A stretch of 64,000 nt of DNA from Oceanospirillaceae bacterium (GTDB lineage Bacteria; Pseudomonadota; Gammaproteobacteria; Pseudomonadales; Oceanobacteraceae): the NCBI GenBank assembly GCA_024234265.1, contig JACKOM010000002.1, forward strand, positions 124,001-188,000, read 5' to 3'. Below, in pieces: positions 1-9,100 of this stretch. The position numbers were made by a program, and so were the translations under genes. Position 1 is the stretch's first letter. Each line of letters begins with the position of its first letter. The notes under the pieces are model-generated. The model was not told where the DNA came from. It was given only the letters and a program-made list of their open reading frames with translations, and searched no databases.

Positions 1-501
1 GTTACCGGTTATCTGAACGAGCAGATTAAAGCCGGTGCCCAGGCCGTGCAGATTTTTGATACCTGGGGTGGTGCCCTGAGCCATAACGCCTATATGGAAT
101 TCTCCCTGCGTTATATGCAGCAGATCGTGAGTGGTTTAATCCGCGAACACGAAGGCCGTAAAATCCCGGTGATTTTATTCACCAAAGGTGGTGGTCAGTG
201 GCTGGAAGCCATGGCCGATACCGGTGCCGATGCCCTTGGCCTCGACTGGAGCACTGACATCGGTGCTGCGCGCCGCCGTGTGGGTGATATGGTTGCCCTG
301 CAGGGTAACATGGACCCCAGCGTGTTATACGCATCCCCTGCGCGTATCCGCGAAGAAGTGAAAACCATTCTGGATGGTTTCGGACGTGGCAATGGTCATG
401 TATTTAACCTCGGCCACGGTATCCATCAGTTTGTGGACCCGGAAAACGCCAAGGCTTTCCTGCAGGCCATTGCGGAACTCAGCCCCGCTTACCATGACTA
501 A
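1..501 (+). CDS. hemE: Uroporphyrinogen decarboxylase, C-terminal part
   Basis: The open frame runs in from the window edge and codes for the last 166 residues of uroporphyrinogen III decarboxylase, so the start is missing. The enzyme removes four carboxyl groups from uroporphyrinogen III to give coproporphyrinogen III in cytosolic haem synthesis. The segment FDTWGGALS near the left edge, the later LDWSTDIG and LQGNMDP segments and the C-terminal NLGHGIHQFVDPENA are typical of HemE. The gene ends in TAA and is followed by a strong hairpin terminator, so it is the last gene of its transcript. Identification is from recognised motifs. Confidence 0.95.
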   Translation, partial: VTGYLNEQIKAGAQAVQIFDTWGGALSHNAYMEFSLRYMQQIVSGLIREHEGRKIPVILFTKGGGQWLEAMADTGADALGLDWSTDIGAARRRVGDMVALQGNMDPSVLYASPARIREEVKTILDGFGRGNGHVFNLGHGIHQFVDPENAKAFLQAIAELSPAYHD

Positions 502-518
502 TCTGTGCAGATCCTGAG

Positions 519-542
519 AAAAGCCCTTCGGGGCTTTTTTTT
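519..542 (+). terminator. Rho-independent terminator of hemE
   Basis: The stem AAGCCC/GGGCTT with a TTCG tetraloop is followed by a run of T. It lies 18 bases after the hemE stop codon. Confidence 0.9.
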
Positions 543-587
543 ATGTCTATGATAAAGTGTCGTAACCAAGAAAACCCCGGAGGGTCG

Positions 588-1769
588 ATGCTGAGTTACA
601 TCCAGAAATTTTTAAAACTCGAATCCGCCAGTGGCATTTTATTGATGCTGGCCACCGCTTTAGCGTTATTCGCGGCGAACACTGCCCTGCAAGAGTATTA
701 CGACCAGCTGTTATCCACCAAAGTGGTGGTTTCTATCGGCGAATTTGCCATCGCCAAACCCCTTTTATTATGGATAAACGATGGCCTGATGGCCCTTTTC
801 TTTTTATTGGTTGGCCTTGAATTAAAACGTGAAGCCTTAGTGGGTGAATTAAATGATTTATCCAAGGTTTCCCTGCCTGCTATTGCGGCGTTAGGCGGTA
901 TGCTGGTGCCGGCGCTGATTTATGCATTTATTAACCGCGCCGATAATATCGCCCTGCAGGGGTGGGCAATTCCTACCGCTACCGATATCGCCTTTGCCCT
1001 GGGTGTTCTGACCCTGCTGGGTGATAAAGTCCCGGCCAGCTTAAAAATATTTTTAGTCTCCCTCGCTATTTTTGACGATATCGGCGCGATCATTATTATC
1101 GCGATTTTTTATACCGATAACTTATCCCTGACTGCGCTGGTGTCTGCCCTGAGTGGTATTGCTGTGTTGTGGTTTATGAACCGCCGTGGTGTTTTAAATA
1201 AAGCTGCTTATTTAATGGTTGGTCTGGTGGTATGGGTCAGTCTGCTGAAATCCGGGGTGCATGCCACACTCGCGGGTATTGCTTTGGCTATGTTTATTCC
1301 CCTGCAGGGTAAAACCCCAGAAGGCAAAGAAGTGCAGCCGCTGCACGATCTGGAAGAGGATTTACACTCCCCGGTGGCCTTTTTTGTATTACCCGTATTT
1401 GCCTTTGCCAACGCAGGTTTATCTTTAAGTGGCCTTACACTCGCTGATTTATTCTCCCCTGTGCCGCTGGGTATTTTGCTGGGTTTATTTATCGGTAAAC
1501 AATTAGGTGTAATGGCCTTTGTATGGCTGGGGGTTAAATTAAAACTTGGCCAACTGGCGGAAGGGGTGAGCTGGTCCCAGGTTTATGGTGTGGCCCTGCT
1601 GTGCGGTATAGGTTTCACCATGAGTTTATTTATAGGCTCACTCGCATTTGAAAATGTACCCAACGATTTTGTGGTGCATGATCGCCTCGGAATTTTAGTG
1701 GGTTCTGTTATTTCGGCACTGGCGGCCTATGTATGGTTACGTTTTGTGGCTAAACCCAAAAAAGCGTAA
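588..1769 (+). CDS. nhaA: Na+/H+ antiporter NhaA
   Basis: Inner-membrane electrogenic sodium/proton antiporter of 393 residues, used for sodium and alkaline pH homeostasis. The segments LLLWINDGLMALFFLLVGLE, ATDIAFALGVL and FDDIGAIIIIA are NhaA hallmarks; the paired aspartates in the last one correspond to the ion-binding pair of the E. coli protein. About twelve hydrophobic segments are present. The frame is open from 543, but the ATG at 588 is chosen because GGAGGG lies just before it and the protein then begins MLSYIQKFLKLESASG, as NhaA proteins do. It is a single gene closed by its own terminator. Confidence 0.95.
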   Translation: MLSYIQKFLKLESASGILLMLATALALFAANTALQEYYDQLLSTKVVVSIGEFAIAKPLLLWINDGLMALFFLLVGLELKREALVGELNDLSKVSLPAIAALGGMLVPALIYAFINRADNIALQGWAIPTATDIAFALGVLTLLGDKVPASLKIFLVSLAIFDDIGAIIIIAIFYTDNLSLTALVSALSGIAVLWFMNRRGVLNKAAYLMVGLVVWVSLLKSGVHATLAGIALAMFIPLQGKTPEGKEVQPLHDLEEDLHSPVAFFVLPVFAFANAGLSLSGLTLADLFSPVPLGILLGLFIGKQLGVMAFVWLGVKLKLGQLAEGVSWSQVYGVALLCGIGFTMSLFIGSLAFENVPNDFVVHDRLGILVGSVISALAAYVWLRFVAKPKKA

Positions 1770-1783
1770 ATTCACAGATACAC

Positions 1784-1812
1784 AAAAAGGCCGCATTCAT
1801 GCGGCCTTTTTT
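1784..1812 (+). terminator. Rho-independent terminator of nhaA
   Basis: Stem AAGGCCGC/GCGGCCTT with loop ATTCAT, an A-run before it and a T-run after it. It could work in both directions. Confidence 0.9.
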
Positions 1813-1885
1813 ATTGGCTGTAAATCTATGGCTTAAATCTGGCAGAATGCCAGTTATTAAATCTGCACGTGTTACAGGGTGAAAT

Positions 1886-3253
1886 ATGGCAAAAGCAAAA
1901 ACCGCCTATGTCTGCAATGAATGCGGCGCTGACTTTGCAAAATGGCAGGGGCAGTGCGGCGAATGCGGGCAGTGGAATACCCTGCAGGAATTTGTCGTAT
2001 CGTCCGGCAAAAAAGCCAGCCGCGATGCACGTTTTGATGGTTATGCCGGCACAACTGCACCTAAGGTCGTGGCGTTAAATGAAGTCAATCTCGAAGCCCT
2101 GCCACGTTTTTCCAGTGGCATGGCGGAGTTTGATCGTGTGCTCGGTGGTGGTTTAGTGCCGGGTTCAGTCACCTTAATTGGCGGCCACCCCGGTGCGGGC
2201 AAGTCCACCTTGTTATTACAAACCATGTGTTATTTAGCCCAGCATATGGAAACCCTGTACGTCACAGGTGAAGAATCCCTGCAGCAGGTTGCCTTGCGTG
2301 CCCAGCGCCTGCATTTACCCGCCGATAAATTAAAAATGCTCACCGAAACCGACGTAGAGCAGGTATTAAATCAGGCAAAAAATCTCGCGCCCAAAGTTAT
2401 GGTGATTGACTCTATTCAGGTGATGCATGTGCCGGGGGTGGAGTCTGCCCCCGGCAGTGTCACCCAGGTGCGTGAAAGTGCGGCCTTTATAACGCGGTTT
2501 GCCAAACAAACCGGCACCGTGGTATTTCTGGTGGGCCATGTCACCAAGGACGGCACCCTCGCTGGCCCTAAAGTGCTGGAGCATATGATCGATTGCTCCA
2601 TCATGCTGGAAGGTGACAGCGATAATCGCTTCCGCACCCTGCGTGGTATTAAAAACCGTTTTGGCGCAGTCAACGAATTAGGCGTTTTTGCCATGCTCGA
2701 AACCGGCCTGAAAGAAGTGAAAAACCCCAGCTCGATTTTTTTATCCCGCGGTGAAGGGGATGTGGCCGGCAGTGTGGTGATGGTGGTGTGGGAAGGCACA
2801 CGCCCGTTATTAGTGGAAATACAGGCATTGGTGGATGAAAGCCATTTTGGTAATCCACGCCGTGTGGCCGTGGGTTTAGATAATAACCGGCTTTCCATGT
2901 TACTCGCGGTGATGCACCGCCACGGTGGCATACATACCGGCGATCAGGATGTTTTTGTAAACGCCGTGGGTGGTGTGCGTGTGAATGAAACCGCCGCGGA
3001 TTTAGCCCTGCTGCTCTCGGTATTATCCAGCTTCCGTGACCGCCCCCTGCCACGTGATTTAGTGGTATTTGGTGAAATAGGTTTAAGTGGGGAAATTCGC
3101 CCTGTGCCGAGCGGGCAGGAGCGTTTAAAAGAAGCAGCCAAACACGGTTTTAAACGTGCCATAGCACCTAAAGCCAATGTGCCCAAAAATGGCATTGAAG
3201 GTATGCAGATAATTGCCGTGGGGCATATTCGTGAAGCACTGGATGCGATTTAG
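1886..3253 (+). CDS. radA: DNA repair protein RadA
   Basis: RadA (Sms), 455 residues, is a RecA-like hexameric helicase that promotes branch migration in recombinational repair. In order, the sequence shows an N-terminal four-cysteine zinc finger (CNECG and CGECG), a Walker A motif GGHPGAGKST near residue 100, the RadA-specific KNRFG motif near 257, and a C-terminal Lon-protease-like domain that begins around residue 290 (residues DVFVNAVGGVRV), as in other RadA proteins. A purine-rich AGGGTGA precedes the ATG. The length matches the family. Confidence 0.97.
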   Translation: MAKAKTAYVCNECGADFAKWQGQCGECGQWNTLQEFVVSSGKKASRDARFDGYAGTTAPKVVALNEVNLEALPRFSSGMAEFDRVLGGGLVPGSVTLIGGHPGAGKSTLLLQTMCYLAQHMETLYVTGEESLQQVALRAQRLHLPADKLKMLTETDVEQVLNQAKNLAPKVMVIDSIQVMHVPGVESAPGSVTQVRESAAFITRFAKQTGTVVFLVGHVTKDGTLAGPKVLEHMIDCSIMLEGDSDNRFRTLRGIKNRFGAVNELGVFAMLETGLKEVKNPSSIFLSRGEGDVAGSVVMVVWEGTRPLLVEIQALVDESHFGNPRRVAVGLDNNRLSMLLAVMHRHGGIHTGDQDVFVNAVGGVRVNETAADLALLLSVLSSFRDRPLPRDLVVFGEIGLSGEIRPVPSGQERLKEAAKHGFKRAIAPKANVPKNGIEGMQIIAVGHIREALDAI

Positions 3254-3281
3254 TTTGACATAAAATTAAAGGGAAATTTTT

Positions 3282-3677
3282 ATGAAATACCTGTTGGTTT
3301 TTATATTTGTTTTTGTAATTAATTGCTCATCTGTCGCTGAAGAAATTTACAGTGGTGATTTTATTGTAGGCTCTATAACTGTGGGAGCTAAAGACGGGAG
3401 TTTTAGTTTTACGTCAACAGAGGGAAAAATCCCAGTGAAGTTGAATTGTATTGCTACTCTGCAATGGAAAGATACGTCTGTTCTTGTGCACCCTGAAAAT
3501 GCTGACAGCAAGTTACTTTTACCTATGGTAATGACTGCGCAGGCGACAGGGCAATATATTAAGGTAAGATTCGACAAAAAATATTGTAGTTACCAATTAA
3601 TTCCCATTATTGAAGTTGCCTTTCTGCCAAAAACCGTTGCGCTTAAAGATGTCGGGAATCTTATTTTACAAAAATAA
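3282..3677 (+). CDS. Small secreted protein of unknown function
   Basis: 131 residues, not recognised. A hydrophobic N-terminus (LLVFIFVFVINC) followed by SSVAEE looks like a Sec signal peptide; the cysteine is preceded by Asn, so a lipoprotein is unlikely. The rest looks like a small beta-rich domain with two further cysteines (near residues 60 and 100) that could form a disulfide. GGGAA lies 8 bases before the ATG. The gene is clearly AT-richer than radA and is followed at once by repeat copy A, so it looks acquired. The 28-base gap from radA with no terminator allows read-through transcription. Confidence 0.6.
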   Translation: MKYLLVFIFVFVINCSSVAEEIYSGDFIVGSITVGAKDGSFSFTSTEGKIPVKLNCIATLQWKDTSVLVHPENADSKLLLPMVMTAQATGQYIKVRFDKKYCSYQLIPIIEVAFLPKTVALKDVGNLILQK

Positions 3678-3680
3678 ATT

Positions 3681-3841
3681 CATCTGCTTATTTCCGGTTT
3701 TTTACGCGCGTCATGACGCCCACGTGCCATGGGCATCCATGCCCTGTTTCGCCGGCGCTTTGTCAGCATTCATGCTGACTGCGGGCTATGGCGCTTTAAA
3801 AAATCGGCGCAGCAAGTTCGCATTAAGTGTTCTGAATTAAC
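3681..3841 (+). repeat. Dispersed multi-hairpin repeat, copy A
   Basis: First of four full or partial copies in the window. An outer inverted repeat, CCGGTTTTTT (3694-3703) against AAAAAATCGG (3798-3807), encloses hairpin GGGCAT-CC-ATGCCC (3731-3744) and hairpin GTCAGCAT-TC-ATGCTGAC (3762-3779). It ends in the tail GCAAGTTCGCATTAAGTG followed by TTCTGAATTAA, shared by the other copies. No transposase frame is inside it. Confidence 0.8.
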
Positions 3842-3867
3842 CCCGGAATATATCTGCACAAACAAAA

Positions 3868-3914
3868 AAGCCCTGAATGAAATTTTAATTCATCCAGAGC
3901 TTTTTAGTTTCAAG
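3868..3914 (-). terminator. Imperfect hairpin terminator below the PilZ gene
   Basis: AGCCCTGAATGAA pairs with TTCATCCAGAGCT with two mismatches. Read on the minus strand, it is followed by a T-run. It resembles the better-paired terminator at 59983-60020. It probably ends the minus-strand PilZ transcript. Confidence 0.55.
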
Positions 3915-3978
3915 CTATGGGGCTGTAGTGGTTTTTACCGTGCTTTTTTATTTGTTCGAGCCGCCTTAATTTGCGAAT

Positions 3979-4341
3979 TTAATCCTGCTGCACCAGTGCC
4001 GCCAGCTCGCGGTCGAGCAGGGTATTAGCCCCCACATTTAATTCCACTAAACGTTTTAACTGGCTGATGGAATCCAGGTCGATATTCAGGCACTGGCAAC
4101 CGGCGGTGTCTTCGCTGAGGTGCACTATGCGTGCTTCCATGCGGATAATGCAGTCGCTGCTTAATTCGATGCTGATCATCACAGGTTTGCGGGGGTTAAT
4201 CTGCCATTCGAGGGGCTGGCGGAAGAGTACACCGTTAAGGCTGATGTCGAGTAATTCGACAGGGTAGTGGTGTGTATCCTGATTAACAAAGGTGTCGGCA
4301 TCAAAGGCGATGCGGGTGAAATTGCGGCGTTGTTCGCTCAT
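3979..4341 (-). CDS. PilZ-domain protein
   Basis: 120-residue cytosolic protein consisting of one PilZ domain, a c-di-GMP sensor fold. The N-terminal arginine motif is seen as RRNFTR and the second motif as DISLNG about 25 residues later, both required for c-di-GMP binding in the family. The C-terminal helix LVELNVGANTLLDRELAALV is usual for stand-alone PilZ proteins. GGATCC with AGG lies just before the start. It lies 68 bases downstream of ettA on the same strand and may be co-transcribed. The target is unknown; the large diguanylate cyclase/phosphodiesterase gene at 6149 could influence the same second messenger. Confidence 0.85.
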   Translation of the reverse strand: MSEQRRNFTRIAFDADTFVNQDTHHYPVELLDISLNGVLFRQPLEWQINPRKPVMISIELSSDCIIRMEARIVHLSEDTAGCQCLNIDLDSISQLKRLVELNVGANTLLDRELAALVQQD

Positions 4342-4409
4342 GGATCCTCCAGAGGGTCTGCAGGTTTCTGCGGCGGGTGCCGCAGAAACCTGTGATCAGA
4401 TCACGGGGA

Positions 4410-6074
4410 TTATTTCAGGCTCTTGTAGCGGATACGTTTAGGCTGGTCTGCTTCATCGCCGAAACGACGTTTGCGGTCAGCTTCATAATCCGCGTAGTTA
4501 CCTTCAATAAAGTACAGCTGGCTGTCACCTTCGTAGGCCAGAATGTGCGTGGCGATACGGTCTAAGAACCAGCGGTCGTGTGAAACAACGATAGCACAGC
4601 CCGGGAAGTTGAGCAGGGCTTCCTCCAGGGCACGCAGGGTTTCTACGTCCAGATCGTTTGACGGTTCGTCCAGCAGCAGTACGTTAGCGCCCTGTTTGAG
4701 GACCATGGCCAGTTGCAGACGGCCACGCTCACCACCGGAGAGTTCACCCACGCGTTTTTGCTGATCGGTGCCTTTGAAGTTGAAACGGCCGAGGTAAGCA
4801 CGGGACGGTACTTCATAGTTGCCGATCTGCAGAATATCCGCGCCATCGGAAATGGCTTCCCAGGCGGTCTTTTTATCGTCCAGGGCAGTACGCAGCTGTT
4901 CCACAAAAGCGAGTTTTACGGTTTCACCGATGCGGATGCTGCCGCCATCGGGTTGTTCCTGGCCGGCGATCATACGGAACAGGGTGGATTTACCCGCGCC
5001 GTTCGGACCGATCACACCGACGATTGCCCCCGGTGGAATGGCGGCGGTGAAGTTTTCCATCAGCAGGTTGCCGCGGAAACCTTTGTTCACGCCGTTGAAT
5101 TCGATCACCACATCACCCAGACGTGGCCCTGGCGGAATGTAGATTTCGTTGGTTTCGTTACGGGTCTGGAATTCCTGGCTGCTCAGCTCATCGAAGCGCT
5201 GCATACGGGCCTTGCTCTTGGCCTGACGGCCTTTCGGGTTACTGCGTACCCATTCCAGCTCGTGTTTGATGGCGCGGTCGCGGGCGGCTTCCTGTTTTTT
5301 CTCGGTTTCTAAGCGGCGCTCTTTATCTTCCAGCCAGGCGCTGTAGTTACCTTTAAATGGAATACCTTCACCACGGTCGAGTTCCAGAATCCACTCGGCA
5401 CAGTTGTCGAGGAAATAACGGTCGTGGGTGATGGCCACGACTGTGCCGGGGAAGTCGTGCAGGAAGCGCTCTAACCAGGCCACGGATTCCGCATCCAGGT
5501 GGTTGGTTGGCTCGTCGAGCAGCAGCATGTCAGGGTTGGAAAGCAGCAGGCGGCACAGGGCCACACGGCGGCGTTCACCCCCGGAGAGTTTGCTGACGTC
5601 GGCATCCCAGGGTGGTAAACGCAGGGCATCTGCCGCCCGTTCGAGACGGGTGTTGAGGTTGTGGCCGTCGTTGGCCTCAATCACGGCTTCGAGCTGGGCC
5701 TGTTTTTTTGCCAGGGCATCAAAATCGGCGTTTTCTTCGGCATAAGCGGCATAAACTTGGTCGAGTTGCGCCAATGCGTCGAGGATTGGGCGTACACCAT
5801 CTTCAACATTGCCACGAACGTCTTTATTGTGGTCGAGTTCGGGTTCCTGGGGCAGGTAACCAATGTTAAGACCCGGTTGCGGGCGTGCCTCACCGATAAA
5901 GTCTTTATCCACACCGGCCATGATACGCAGCAGGGTGGATTTACCTGAGCCGTTCAGACCCAGTACACCGATTTTGGCGCCGGGGAAAAACGACAGGGAA
6001 ATATCTTTGAGAATGTGACGCTTGGGGGGAACCACTTTCCCCAAACGGTTCATGGTAAATACATATTGGGACAT
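4410..6074 (-). CDS. ettA: Energy-dependent translational throttle protein EttA
   Basis: ABC-F ATPase of 554 residues that binds the ribosomal E site and gates the first peptide-bond step according to the ATP/ADP ratio. Two ATPase domains are seen: Walker A GLNGSGKST near residue 40 with signature LSGGERRRV, and Walker A GPNGAGKST near residue 360 with signature LSGGERGRL. Both have Walker B segments (LLLDEPTNHLD and LLLDEPSNDLD). The linker between them is basic and charged (SNPKGRQAKSKARMQR). There are no membrane segments. The N-terminus MSQYVFTMNRLGKVVPPKR is characteristic of EttA rather than of Uup or YheS. Confidence 0.95.
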   Translation of the reverse strand: MSQYVFTMNRLGKVVPPKRHILKDISLSFFPGAKIGVLGLNGSGKSTLLRIMAGVDKDFIGEARPQPGLNIGYLPQEPELDHNKDVRGNVEDGVRPILDALAQLDQVYAAYAEENADFDALAKKQAQLEAVIEANDGHNLNTRLERAADALRLPPWDADVSKLSGGERRRVALCRLLLSNPDMLLLDEPTNHLDAESVAWLERFLHDFPGTVVAITHDRYFLDNCAEWILELDRGEGIPFKGNYSAWLEDKERRLETEKKQEAARDRAIKHELEWVRSNPKGRQAKSKARMQRFDELSSQEFQTRNETNEIYIPPGPRLGDVVIEFNGVNKGFRGNLLMENFTAAIPPGAIVGVIGPNGAGKSTLFRMIAGQEQPDGGSIRIGETVKLAFVEQLRTALDDKKTAWEAISDGADILQIGNYEVPSRAYLGRFNFKGTDQQKRVGELSGGERGRLQLAMVLKQGANVLLLDEPSNDLDVETLRALEEALLNFPGCAIVVSHDRWFLDRIATHILAYEGDSQLYFIEGNYADYEADRKRRFGDEADQPKRIRYKSLK

Positions 6075-6148
6075 GAGGCGAAACCTGCGGTTGCAAACTG
6101 CGGCAAAGCTAATAGATTAGCCCCTTAAACGCAAATTCGGGATTCATT

Positions 6149-9100
6149 TTGAAGTTAAAATCCTTGTTTAAAACCCCGCAAAACGCGCTGCCCCTGCTGG
6201 CGGCTTTTTTTGTCTTTTTGCTGATAGTGCTTTCCAGTTCGGTTTATTTCTCCTACCAGCGCAGCCGCGACACCTATGCCGACAACGTACGTTATGCCCT
6301 TGAGCATTATGTCGGCCAGGCCACGCTCACCACGTTAGCGATTCTCAAGGTGGCGGATTTATTTGTCGCCGAGAACAGTGATGAACTCAGCCAGGCCATG
6401 ACGGGGGCTGACCCTGCCTGGTTGCAGAATACCGCTTTGCGCCTGGAAAAATTTATCTACAACTACCGCGGTTTTTTATTATTCGATGCCGACGGGCATT
6501 TTGTTGTGCAGAGCGATAATTTTATCGACCCGCGGGAGCGTTCCTATCTTGAGCAACAACTGCAGGAGCATTTGATTCAGGCCGCCGCCGGCAGCCGGAT
6601 TTTCGGAACCTTTTTTGGTGAGCAGGGCGGTTTATATTCTTCCACGCCGGTTTATCAGCAGGATAAATTACGCGGTTTTGTGATACTGCGCCGCCCCCAT
6701 GCAGGTTTTGCGCAAACCCTGCGCAGTGGCCATTACCAGGGTTTTGAGCTTTGGCTGGTGGAACGTGATACGCAAAAAGTGGTGATCCGCAAAGGGGAGT
6801 TTATCGGCCAGAACGAGCAACCCCAGTTAAACGATGAACTCGACGGTGCCACCTTGCTGGCCCGCGCGCAGATTCAAAGCTCCCCCTGGGAAATTGTCGC
6901 CGTGCCTGATGGCGGTTATCTCAATACCCAGTTGTTTGCCCTGTTGTGGCCGCCCTTTTCTGTATTGTGTTTATACCTTGCCCTGGCCTGGGGCTGGGTA
7001 CATCTGAATCGCCGCCAGACCAGCCAGCACAACGTGGAGCTGGCCGCCGCCGAGCAGGAAAGTGAACGGGCCGAACAGGCGTTAGACAGCATCAAAGAGG
7101 TGGTGATTACCACCAACCCCGAAGGCAATATCATTTATACCAACCGTGCCGCCGAGCTCTGGTTTAACCAGCTGCGCATCCGTGAATACGCGGGCCGCCC
7201 CCTGCGCCATGTGCTGCCGTTAAGTGGCGCGACCTGGATGGAATTACACAGCGCGGCTGCGTTGCAGGCCAAAGAAAAAGAAACCCGCGAACTGCTCATG
7301 GAGCGCAATGGTGAACTGCGTTATATCGAGTTAAACCACCATTTGTATATCGACCACGGTCAGCTCGCCGGCATTGTATGGGTAATGCGTGATGTCACCC
7401 TGCAGGTGCAGGACCGCGAACAACTGCAGGAAAGCCAGACCCGCTACAAAGGTCTTTATGAAGGCACGGGTGTGGGCATGTGGCTGGTGGATGTGGCCGG
7501 GGTGCGTAACTGGCTGGCCGCTACGGACCTGGCGCGTCGCTCTGTGGCACAGTTTATTGAAAACAACCCGGATGAACTTAAAGTGCTGGCGCGCAGTTAC
7601 CGTCTGATCGACATCAACGATGCGGCCATGCGCATGCACGGTGCTGTGAATAAACAGGTGGCGATCCGTGCGGCCCTGGAAATATTCAGCGGTGGTAAAC
7701 ACAAACCCCTGGTGCAGGCCACGGATGCCATCCGTCAGGGCAAGCGTACCTTCACCCTCGAAGCTGAAGCCAATACCCTGCACAGCGAAAAGCGCAATTA
7801 CGTAGTGACGGTGACGTTGGATACCGTCGGGCCGGATACCGCCCTGATCAGTTTTATTGATATTACCGAGCGCATCGCCGCCGAGCTGGCTCTGAAAGAG
7901 AGCGAACAGTTCTGGTCGAACGCCATTCAGGCATTGCCCGACACCGTATATGTGAACGATTTAATTGAGCGCCGCACGGTTTTTGCCAGCCGCCACGTGG
8001 CGGAATTACTCGGTTATAACCGTGATGAAATCAGCCGCATGAAACACTGGCGTGAGCTGGTGCATGAAGAGGATATTCACATCATTAATGATGGTGTGCG
8101 CTGCCTGAATAATATGCAGCCCGGTGAAGTGAATGAAATAAAAGTGCGTATGCTCGCCCGTGATGGCAGCTGGCGCATTATGCGTTTCCGTGACCGTATT
8201 TTTACCACGGATGAAAAAGGCCGCGCCAAGCTCTATGTGGGTATCGGGCGTGATGTCACCGCCGATGAAGATGCCCGGGTGCAGCTCGCCTATTCCGAGC
8301 GCCAGTACCGTCTGCTGGCGGATGGCATCAGTGATGTGATTTTCACCTTAGATGCGCAGATGGAACTGACCTATGTCAGTCAGTCGGTGGAAAAAATACT
8401 CGGAATGAATGCCGGGCAAATCGTGCGTGAAGGTTTATCGATTATTTTTGAAACCGAATCTTTCCGTAAGCTTGAGGCCCTGTGCCGCAAAGATTTACAC
8501 GAGGCTCTGCAAAATCCGCAAAGTGTACGGGGTGCCCATAAAACCCGCACCCTGGATTTACGCGCGCATAATTTCCGCGGTGAAGCTGTGATGCTCGAAG
8601 TGCAGAGCGGTATTTTGTGGGATGAACAGGGTGCGGTTGAGGGGGTGTTTGCGGTGGGCCGTGATGTGACCCAGCGCCGCGCCATCGAACAGGAAGTGCG
8701 CACCGCCGCAGAAGTATTTGAGAACTCCTCCGAGGCGATTATCGTCACCGATATTCAGGGGCGTATTCAGCGTGTGAACCGCGCTTTCCACTCCATGACG
8801 GGGTATGAATTTGCCGAGATCAAAGGGCGTTTCCCGCACCGCTTAGTGGCGGCGGGATTATCTAAAGAATTTATGCGTGATATGCGTGATTCCCTGCTCA
8901 CCGAAGGTTATTGGCAGGGTGAAGTGAATTACCGCAACCGCAACGGTGAAGTGCGCCCCAGCTGGACGGGCATGACAGCCCTGAAAGATGAACACGGTAA
9001 AACCACCTCGCACATTATTATCAGCTCGGATATTACCGAGAAAAAAGTCAGTGAAGCGCGCATTCAGAAACTCGCTTATTTTGACCCGCTCACCGGCCTG

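Noticed and set aside
3681..3841. Repeat copy A as an integron attC site
   Set aside because: It lies after an AT-rich gene like a cassette end, but it lacks R boxes (RYYYAAC/GTTRRRY) and its hairpins do not follow attC layout.
4713..5312. 199-codon plus-strand frame inside ettA
   Set aside because: Antisense to a well-recognised gene, with no domain and no start signal.
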